Shown in pieces: positions 1 to 4,641 of a DNA stretch of 6,835 nucleotides (position 1 is its first letter; every line of letters begins with the position of its first letter). A program made the position numbers and the translations under genes. Source of the stretch: Alkanindiges sp. (GTDB taxonomy: Bacteria > Pseudomonadota > Gammaproteobacteria > Pseudomonadales > Moraxellaceae). The notes beneath the pieces are model-generated. The model worked only from the letters and a program-made list of their open reading frames with translations. It was not told the origin of the DNA and ran no database searches. Where the stretch lies: the NCBI GenBank assembly GCA_030152125.1, contig JASLIR010000173.1, forward strand, positions 1 to 6,835. Reading direction: 5' to 3'.

Positions 1-1
1 T

Positions 2-700
2 AGCAATTTAAGCTGGACCTCCGGGCCGCAGGTACTGCAGCGCTTTAATGGCCTGTCGGCAGTGAAAATTCAGGGCGCTTCTGCAGCGGGTGTCAGCTCT
101 GGGGATGCCATGCAGAAAATGCAGCAACTGGTGGATCAGCACGATGGCTTTGATCTGGCCTGGAGTGGCGTGTCCTTTGAGGAAAATGCGTCCAGTAGCC
201 AGACCTCCCTGCTGTATGCGGTATCCATTGCCTTTGTTTTCCTGTGTCTGGCGGCGCTGTATGAAAGCTGGTCCATCCCGGCGGCGGTGATGCTGGTGAT
301 TCCGCTCGGTGTTGTTGGCACGGTGCTGTTTACCACCCTGGCTGGCTTTAGCAATGACGTTTATTTTCAGGTGGCATTACTGACCAGTATTGGCTTGTCA
401 TGCAAAAATGCCATTTTGATAGTGGAGTTTGCTGCTGCCGCACAGGCTAGGGGAATAAGTGCCCTGGAAGCAGCGCTGGAAGGTGCGCGCCTGCGCTTAA
501 GGCCTATTCTGATGACCTCGATTGCCTTTGTGGCCGGGGTAATCCCGCTGGCACTGGCTACCGGGGCAGGGGCGGTCAGCCGCCAGGAAATTGGTGTGAG
601 TGTAATAGGTGGCATGTTGCTGGGTACCGTCCTGGCAATATTTTTTGTGCCGCTGTTTTATGTGCTGGTTAACCGCTATCTGGTTAGAAAAGCTGTTTAA
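2..700 (+). CDS. RND multidrug efflux transporter (AcrB/MexB, HAE-1 type), C-terminal part
   Basis: This is the inner-membrane, proton-driven pump of a tripartite efflux system; the partners, a periplasmic adaptor and an outer-membrane channel, are not visible. The frame is open from base 2, so the gene starts left of the window and the 232 residues seen are its end. It begins with the AcrB-like word GPQVLQRFNG, finishes the last porter subdomain, and then shows five membrane segments matching TM8-TM12: around LLYAVSIAFVFLCLAALYESW-like sequence at 209-274, IPAAVMLVIPLGVVG, GLSCKNAILIVEF, RPILMTSIAFVAGVIPLAL and GGMLLGTVLAIFFVPLFYVLV. The Lys at 404-406 corresponds to the TM10 proton-relay Lys of AcrB (K940), and RLRPILMTS carries the conserved TM11 Arg. 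The residue before the relay Lys is Cys where AcrB has Ala. The TM4 aspartates are outside the window. The family is clear; the substrate cannot be told. Confidence 0.95.
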   Translation, partial: SNLSWTSGPQVLQRFNGLSAVKIQGASAAGVSSGDAMQKMQQLVDQHDGFDLAWSGVSFEENASSSQTSLLYAVSIAFVFLCLAALYESWSIPAAVMLVIPLGVVGTVLFTTLAGFSNDVYFQVALLTSIGLSCKNAILIVEFAAAAQARGISALEAALEGARLRLRPILMTSIAFVAGVIPLALATGAGAVSRQEIGVSVIGGMLLGTVLAIFFVPLFYVLVNRYLVRKAV

Positions 701-738
701 TGCCTTCCTGTTATACCATCGTCTAATACGAGCCAGCA

Positions 739-773
739 TTGCTGCCATGACCGGAGGTGGATCATGGTGGCAA
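739..773 (+). other. 12-bp hairpin after the efflux gene
   Basis: The arm TTGCTGCCATGA (739-750) pairs with TCATGGTGGCAA (762-773) over 12 bp, with two G-U wobbles when read as + strand RNA and an 11-base loop (751-761). No T-run follows, so it is not a standard intrinsic terminator. It lies 38 bases after the efflux stop codon and could act as an mRNA 3' end, a processing or stability element, or a structure that masks the start codon of the micro-ORF at 764. The pairing is seen directly; the role is inference. Confidence 0.4.
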
Positions 774-838
774 AGGTGATACCGGCTGTCATCCTGCACG
801 TATGTTTGGAATCATTCCGTGTGTTATCTGCTATTTAA
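764..838 (+). CDS. Possible 24-residue hydrophobic micro-protein
   Basis: This is a short ORF that I do not recognise. The ATG at 764 is preceded by GGAGGTG (753-759), close to a perfect Shine-Dalgarno, with 4-5 bases of spacing. This is a better ribosome binding site than that of any recognised gene in the window. The predicted peptide starts MVAKVIPAVILHV and ends at a TAA (836-838). Its core is hydrophobic with one Cys, and it is too short to span a membrane confidently. The Shine-Dalgarno lies in the loop of the 739-773 hairpin and the ATG lies in its 3' arm, so translation could be sensitive to folding. It could be a small protein, a leader peptide, or a chance ORF. No homologue can be tested here. 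Confidence 0.25.
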   Translation: MVAKVIPAVILHVCLESFRVLSAI

Positions 839-982
839 GGCTTTAAAAGTGTAGGCGGTAACTGTTTGTTGTTTCAGGATATGGATGGCATCAAGTACTG
901 TATGATGTGAATACCTTAAGCTAAATTTAAGTAATTCTCATTTGCGATTCTAAAAATAAAACATCCGATTTGAATTGTGAGT

Positions 983-1011
983 TTGTAATTACTGCGTAAC
1001 AGCACTATAAT
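983..1011 (+). promoter_or_regulatory. sigma70-type promoter of the sdh operon
   Basis: A -35 box TTGTAA (983-988) and a perfect -10 box TATAAT (1006-1011) are separated by the optimal 17 bases. Transcription would start near 1018, giving an sdhC leader of about 105 bases. Two small palindromes overlap the core: GTAATTAC (985-992) and TTAC-TGC-GTAA (989-999). These could be an operator or chance. This is the best promoter I found in the gap and it points at sdhCDAB. Confidence 0.7.
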
Positions 1012-1026
1012 TTCGTGTCGTTTATG

Positions 1027-1047
1027 GGGTCTAATGTCAACAGACCC
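1027..1047 (+). promoter_or_regulatory. First leader hairpin of the sdh mRNA
   Basis: GGGTCT (1027-1032) pairs perfectly with AGACCC (1042-1047) across a 9-base loop, and two G-U pairs could extend the stem to 1025-1049. It begins about 9 bases after the predicted transcription start, immediately before the terminator-like hairpin at 1050-1071. It might protect the 5' end or take part in a regulatory fold. Confidence 0.4.
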
Positions 1048-1049
1048 TG

Positions 1050-1071
1050 AATAGGCAAAAGCCTATTTTTT
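1050..1071 (+). terminator. Intrinsic-terminator-like hairpin in the sdh leader
   Basis: AATAGGC (1050-1056), loop AAAA, GCCTATT (1061-1067) form a perfect 7-bp stem, and the T-run continues to give six T residues in a row at 1066-1071. This is the form of a small rho-independent terminator. It lies about 32 bases after the predicted sdh transcription start and 51 bases before sdhC, so it would cut the operon transcript unless bypassed. That suggests attenuation. It works only in the + direction, since no T-run follows on the - strand. The stem is short, so termination could be partial. Confidence 0.5.
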
Positions 1072-1093
1072 GCCAGCTTTCCTTCGAATAATC

Positions 1094-1111
1094 AAACTCA
1101 AGTCCGAGTTT
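1094..1111 (+). promoter_or_regulatory. Third leader hairpin, just before sdhC
   Basis: AAACTC (1094-1099) and GAGTTT (1106-1111) form a perfect 6-bp stem with a 6-base loop, followed by two more T residues. It overlaps the word TTTTGCCT (1110-1117), which is perfectly complementary to AGGCAAAA (1053-1060) of the upstream terminator hairpin, so the two folds would compete. It may be part of a leader switch; the role is inferred. Confidence 0.3.
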
Positions 1112-1119
1112 TTGCCTAC

Positions 1120-1123
1120 AGGA
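1120..1123 (+). promoter_or_regulatory. Possible sdhC ribosome binding site that bears on start choice
   Basis: AGGA at 1120-1123 is the only Shine-Dalgarno-like word near the sdhC start. It overlaps the ATG at 1123 and so cannot serve it, but it lies 8 bases before the in-frame GTG at 1132, which is good spacing. No purine-rich site precedes the ATG at usable distance. The GTG is therefore a serious alternative start that would give a protein beginning MKSNRPVNL. Confidence 0.4.
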
Positions 1124-1524
1124 TGCCCGCTGTGAAAAGCAACAGACCTGTCAATTTGTCCATGGGCCAGGTATTAGCGGTAAACCTACGCTCCCCCGTG
1201 GCTATTGCATCGATTCTACACCGCGTGTCTGGAATCATCATTTTCTTACTTATTCCTGTACTGCTGTGGTTGTTACAGGGTTCCCTTGCATCTCCGGAAG
1301 GTTTTGCCAAAGTTCAGGAGATTTTTGACAACATTATCGTACGTTTGGTCGTATGGGTATTTGTTGCCGGCCTGCTGTATCACCTGATCATGGGCATCAA
1401 GCACCTGTTTGCTGACCTTGGCTTTAACGAAGGACTGCAAAGTGGCCGTAATGCTGCAACTGTAGCCCTGGTGTTGTCTGCGATTGCAATTATCGCGTCC
1501 TTTGTATGGGTGGTGATTCTATGA
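1123..1524 (+). CDS. sdhC: Succinate dehydrogenase cytochrome b556 subunit SdhC
   Basis: SdhC is a membrane anchor subunit of respiratory complex II; with SdhD it binds haem b and forms the ubiquinone site. The 133-residue protein (about 130 is usual) contains RPVNL near the N-terminus and the signature SILHRVSG at residues 30-37. Ser30 and Arg34 match the E. coli quinone-site residues Ser27 and Arg31. His87, in LLYHLIMGIKH, matches the haem ligand His84. Three membrane segments are visible, at about residues 36-53, 72-95 and 111-132. Compared with E. coli there are about four extra residues before the first helix (SMGQVLAVNLRSP). The start may instead be GTG 1132, which has the better ribosome site. 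It is the first gene of the operon, and its stop overlaps the sdhD start as ATGA. Confidence 0.96.
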   Translation: MPAVKSNRPVNLSMGQVLAVNLRSPVAIASILHRVSGIIIFLLIPVLLWLLQGSLASPEGFAKVQEIFDNIIVRLVVWVFVAGLLYHLIMGIKHLFADLGFNEGLQSGRNAATVALVLSAIAIIASFVWVVIL

Positions 1525-1886
1525 AGAGCGCAACAGGCTTAACTGGTTCAGGTTCACGTGACTGGTTTTTGCAGCGCGTAAGTGCTGTGATTCTGGCCGT
1601 ATACACCTTTGTAATTTTTGGCTGGATTCTGTTTAACCCCGGGTTTGGTTATGAAGCTTGGTACGGTTTTATGATGACCCTGCCAATGAAGATATTCAGT
1701 CTGCTGGCGCTGGTGTCGCTGGCAGCACATGCCTGGGTTGGTTTATGGACAGTATTTACTGACTATGTGACTTCACAGGCGCTGGGCTCTACTGCCAATG
1801 GTTTGCGTCTGGTACTGCAAAGTGCCACCATCATTGCAGTATTTGTATTCACAGTCTGGGGTATCCAGATTTTCTGGGCACTTTGA
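1521..1886 (+). CDS. sdhD: Succinate dehydrogenase membrane anchor subunit SdhD
   Basis: SdhD is the second hydrophobic anchor of complex II. I chose the ATG at 1521 because it overlaps the sdhC stop (ATGA), which suggests translational coupling, follows GGGTGGTG (1508-1515), and gives 121 residues, close to E. coli's 115. An in-frame ATG at 1506 is possible but lies inside the sdhC end. The protein starts with a polar stretch, then RDWFLQRVSAV, where Arg19 matches a conserved quinone-site Arg. Three membrane segments follow, at about residues 21-38, 55-78 and 97-120. HAWVGLWTVFTDY (residues 70-82) is the family signature. His70 and Tyr82 correspond to E. coli His71 and the quinone-binding Tyr83. 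It ends 12 bases before sdhA. Confidence 0.95.
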   Translation: MKSATGLTGSGSRDWFLQRVSAVILAVYTFVIFGWILFNPGFGYEAWYGFMMTLPMKIFSLLALVSLAAHAWVGLWTVFTDYVTSQALGSTANGLRLVLQSATIIAVFVFTVWGIQIFWAL

Positions 1887-1898
1887 TAGGAACGTATC

Positions 1899-3794
1899 AT
1901 GGCAGCAATTACCCCTAAAGAAGATTATAGCAATATCCAAACCCTGACGTTTGACACCGTGATTGTAGGCGGTGGCGGTTCAGGCATGCGTGCTTCACTG
2001 CAACTGGCAGAAGCAGGCCTGAAAGTTGCGGTATTAACCAAAGTATTCCCAACCCGTTCGCATACGGTTGCTGCACAAGGTGGTATCGGTGCGTCTCTGG
2101 GCAACATGCAGGAAGACAACTGGCACTTCCATTTTTACGATACCGTAAAAGGTGGTGACTGGTTAAGCGACCAGGATGCCTGTGAATTTATGACCCGCGA
2201 AGCACCAAAAGTGGTGTATGAGCTGGAACACATGGGTATGCCATTTGACCGTAACGCAGATGGTACGATTTACCAGCGCCCGTTCGGTGGACACTCTGCG
2301 CACTATGGTGAAAAAGCCGTACCGCGTGCCTGTGCTGCTGCTGACCGTACCGGTCATGCGCTGTTGCACACCCTGTATCAAAAGAACGTAGAGCTGGGTA
2401 CCCAGTTTTTTGTAGAGTGGATTGCACTGGACCTGATTCGTAATGAAGAAGGCGATGTACTGGGTGTAACTGCGATTGACCAGGAAACCGGTAATATTGC
2501 GGTATTCCAGGCCAAGACTACCCTGTTTGCAACTGGTGGTGCAGGCCGTATTTTCCGTGCTTCTACCAATGCCTACATCAACACCGGTGATGGCTTGGGT
2601 ATGGCTGCACGTGCGGGCATTCCATTACAGGATATGGAGTTCTGGCAGTTCCACCCGACTGGCGTAGCCGGTGCCGGTGTACTGCTGACCGAAGGCTGCC
2701 GTGGTGAAGGTGGTGTACTGCGTAACAAGAGCGGCGAACCGTTCATGGAACGTTATGCCCCAACCCTGAAAGACCTGGCACCGCGTGACTTCGTTTCCCG
2801 TTCCATGGACCAGGAAATCAAGGAAGGCCGTGGCTGTGGCCCTAATGGCGATTACGTGGTGCTGGACTTAACCCATCTGGGTTATGAAACCATCATGAAG
2901 CGTCTGCCATCGGTATTCGAGATTGGCAAGAAGTTTGCCAACGTGGACTGTACCAAAGAGCCGATTCCTGTAGTGCCAACCATTCACTACCAGATGGGTG
3001 GTATTCCTACCAATATTCATGGTCAGGTGGTTTTACCAGCGGGTGAAGAAACTGCTGAATTTACTGCGCACTATGATCAGAACACCAAACAGTATACCCA
3101 CACTGGTACACGTGATTATACCAAACCAGTTAAAGGTTTTTATGCGATTGGCGAATGTTCCTGTGTAAGTGTACACGGGGCCAACCGTCTGGGTACTAAC
3201 TCCCTGCTGGACCTGGTGGTATTTGGTAAAGCGGCTGGTGAGCACATTATCGACTATGTGACCAAGCACCATGGCGATGACTATGCACCACTGCCAAACA
3301 GTGTGCTGCAAAACACCCTGAGCCGTATCAAAAAACTGGATGGTTCTACCGAAGGTGAAAATGCCCAGGTTGTTGCAGATGCGATTCGCGAAGTGATGCA
3401 GAAGCACGCTGGCGTATTCCGTACCCAGGCCATGATGGATGAAGGCGTAACAGAGATTCTGGCGCTGGCACCGCGTGTGCAAAACCTGCACATGAAAGAC
3501 AAGTCCAAGGTGTTCAACACTGCCCGCATTGAAGCGCTGGAAGTGGAAAACCTGTATGAAGTTGCCAAGGCCACCATGATTTCTGCGGCTGCACGCACCG
3601 AATGCCGTGGTGCGCATACTGTGGTTGATTATGAAGAGCCTGCTGACCATCCAACGCGTGCAAATGGCCGTAATGATGAGGAATGGATGAAGCACACCCT
3701 GTGGTATTCCTCCGACAACCGTCTGGAATACAAGCCAGTGCGTTACAATCCGTTGACTGTCGACGCGATTGAACCCAAGCCACGTACATTCTAA
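1899..3794 (+). CDS. sdhA: Succinate dehydrogenase flavoprotein subunit SdhA
   Basis: SdhA oxidises succinate to fumarate on the cytoplasmic face and passes electrons to SdhB. The start at 1899 has AGGAA (1888-1892) six bases upstream. The FAD-binding GGGGSG lies at residues 24-29, and SHTVAAQGG (54-62) contains His55, the expected covalent FAD attachment site. Active-site residues, by comparison with E. coli, are His252 (HPTG), Thr264-Glu265 (LLTEGCRGEGG), Arg296 (APRD), His363 (HYQMGG) and Arg430 (GANRLGTNS). The C-terminal helical domain runs from about residue 465 and ends in the usual RTECRGAH and EWMKHT region. At 631 residues it is about 40 longer than E. coli's 588. Part of this is extra sequence at about 381-410, between GQVVLP and VKGFYAIGEC. 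No key residue is missing. Confidence 0.98.
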   Translation: MAAITPKEDYSNIQTLTFDTVIVGGGGSGMRASLQLAEAGLKVAVLTKVFPTRSHTVAAQGGIGASLGNMQEDNWHFHFYDTVKGGDWLSDQDACEFMTREAPKVVYELEHMGMPFDRNADGTIYQRPFGGHSAHYGEKAVPRACAAADRTGHALLHTLYQKNVELGTQFFVEWIALDLIRNEEGDVLGVTAIDQETGNIAVFQAKTTLFATGGAGRIFRASTNAYINTGDGLGMAARAGIPLQDMEFWQFHPTGVAGAGVLLTEGCRGEGGVLRNKSGEPFMERYAPTLKDLAPRDFVSRSMDQEIKEGRGCGPNGDYVVLDLTHLGYETIMKRLPSVFEIGKKFANVDCTKEPIPVVPTIHYQMGGIPTNIHGQVVLPAGEETAEFTAHYDQNTKQYTHTGTRDYTKPVKGFYAIGECSCVSVHGANRLGTNSLLDLVVFGKAAGEHIIDYVTKHHGDDYAPLPNSVLQNTLSRIKKLDGSTEGENAQVVADAIREVMQKHAGVFRTQAMMDEGVTEILALAPRVQNLHMKDKSKVFNTARIEALEVENLYEVAKATMISAAARTECRGAHTVVDYEEPADHPTRANGRNDEEWMKHTLWYSSDNRLEYKPVRYNPLTVDAIEPKPRTF

Positions 3795-3807
3795 TCAGGA
3801 GATCACT

Positions 3808-4518
3808 ATGAGCAGAGGAATTCGTACTTTCGAAATTTACCGCTATGATCCTGATAAGGATAAAGCACCCTACATGCAAACGTTCACGCTGGAGCTGAAT
3901 GACAGCCACCGTATGCTGCTGGACGCCTTGCTGGATTTGAAAAAGCAGGATGAAACCCTGACTTTCCGCCGTTCCTGCCGTGAAGGTATTTGCGGTTCCG
4001 ATGGTGTGAACGTGAATGGTAAAAACGGTCTGGCCTGTTTGCAGAACCTGAACGACCTGCCGGAAAAAATGGTGATTCGCCCACTGCCTGGTTTACCGGT
4101 AATCCGTGACCTGGTGGTAGACATGACCCAGTTCTACACCCAGTATGAAAAGGTACGTCCATACCTGATCAACAACCAGCCAGCACCAGCTAAGGAGCGT
4201 TTACAGTCTCCTGCTGAGCGTGAGCATCTGGATGGCCTGTATGAGTGTATTCTGTGTGCGTGCTGTTCTACATCATGCCCATCGTTCTGGTGGAACCCAG
4301 ACAAGTTCCTGGGGCCGTCTGCATTGATTCATGCGTATCGTTTCATTATTGACTCGCGTGATACGGACCGTGCCGAGCGTTTGTCGCGTCTGGATGATCC
4401 GTTCAGCTTGTTCCGTTGCCGTGGCATCATGAACTGTGTGTCGGTATGTCCTAAGGGCTTAAACCCAACCAAGGCGATTGGTCACATTCGTAACCTGTTG
4501 CTGGATCAGGCTGGTTAA
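3808..4518 (+). CDS. sdhB: Succinate dehydrogenase iron-sulfur subunit SdhB
   Basis: SdhB carries electrons from SdhA flavin to quinone through three Fe-S clusters. The ATG at 3808 has AGGAG (3797-3801) six bases upstream and gives 236 residues (E. coli 238); it starts 13 bases after sdhA. The [2Fe-2S] ligands are Cys57, Cys62, Asp65 and Cys77, with Asp in place of the fourth Cys as in E. coli. The [4Fe-4S] ligands are Cys147, Cys150, Cys153 and Cys214. The [3Fe-4S] ligands are Cys157, Cys204 and Cys210. SCPSFWWNPDKF (156-167) supplies the quinone-site Pro158 and Trp161-162. The segment after Cys204 is FRCRGIMNC, where E. coli has FRCHSIMNC, so the His near the [3Fe-4S] cluster and haem is Arg here. 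It is the last gene of the operon, followed by a strong terminator. Confidence 0.98.
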   Translation: MSRGIRTFEIYRYDPDKDKAPYMQTFTLELNDSHRMLLDALLDLKKQDETLTFRRSCREGICGSDGVNVNGKNGLACLQNLNDLPEKMVIRPLPGLPVIRDLVVDMTQFYTQYEKVRPYLINNQPAPAKERLQSPAEREHLDGLYECILCACCSTSCPSFWWNPDKFLGPSALIHAYRFIIDSRDTDRAERLSRLDDPFSLFRCRGIMNCVSVCPKGLNPTKAIGHIRNLLLDQAG

Positions 4519-4538
4519 TTCCGGTCTGTTCACGCAGG

Positions 4539-4576
4539 CAATAAAAAAACGCGCTTAATAGCGCGTTTTTTTATTG
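4539..4576. terminator. Bidirectional intrinsic terminator between sdhB and the adhesin gene
   Basis: A perfect 16-bp stem (CAATAAAAAAACGCGC at 4539-4554, and its complement at 4561-4576) closes a 6-base loop TTAATA. The GC-rich core is flanked by A7 on one side and T7 on the other, so each strand has a T-run after the core. It lies 21 bases after the sdhB stop and 66 bases beyond the stop of the converging adhesin gene, and it can end transcription from both sides. Confidence 0.93.
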
Positions 4577-4608
4577 TTGGCTTGTTTATCAATGATAAAA
4601 CAGGGTAG

Positions 4609-4632
4609 GGCAGGCTGCTTAAACAGCCCGCC
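4609..4632 (-). other. 9-bp hairpin just after the adhesin stop codon
   Basis: On the - strand GGCGGGCTG pairs with CAGCCTGCC (one G-U pair) around a 6-base loop, beginning 10 bases after the adhesin stop. The following - strand sequence has only a short T4, so it is a weak terminator at best. It may act together with the strong stem at 4539-4576 or stabilise the mRNA end. Confidence 0.35.
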
Positions 4633-4641
4633 TGATGATGA

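Larger units (their letters stand above)
701..1122. other. Intergenic region between efflux gene and sdh operon
   Basis: These 422 bases carry no conventional gene on either strand. From left to right they hold a 12-bp hairpin (739-773), a 24-codon ORF with a strong ribosome binding site (764-838), an A/T-rich stretch (about 905-960) that includes a half match to a Fur box, a sigma70-like promoter (983-1011), and a leader of about 105 bases with three small hairpins that runs up to sdhC. I see no classical intrinsic terminator directly after the efflux gene: the 739-773 stem has no following T-run. Confidence 0.8.

Noticed and set aside
1035..1040. Perfect TTGACA -35 box on the - strand in the sdh leader
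   Set aside because: No -10-like box occurs 15-19 bases downstream on that strand, and there is no gene for it to drive.
3033..3695. Long - strand ORF of 220 codons opposite sdhA
   Set aside because: It lies fully inside sdhA, whose protein matches its family from end to end. The opposite-strand peptide shows no domain, so it is a by-product of codon bias.
3769..3807. Upstream TTG start that would lengthen SdhB by 13 residues
   Set aside because: It lies inside the end of sdhA and has no ribosome site, while ATG 3808 has AGGAG at good distance and gives the usual SdhB length.
3994..4005. Asp65 instead of a fourth Cys at the [2Fe-2S] site of SdhB
   Set aside because: E. coli and other bacterial SdhB proteins also use Asp here, so it is a normal variant and not a defect.
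4585..4599. Small inverted repeat TTTATC-AAT-GATAAA beside the terminator
   Set aside because: It has only 6 A/T-rich pairs and a 3-base loop, too weak to call a site next to the much stronger 16-bp terminator.
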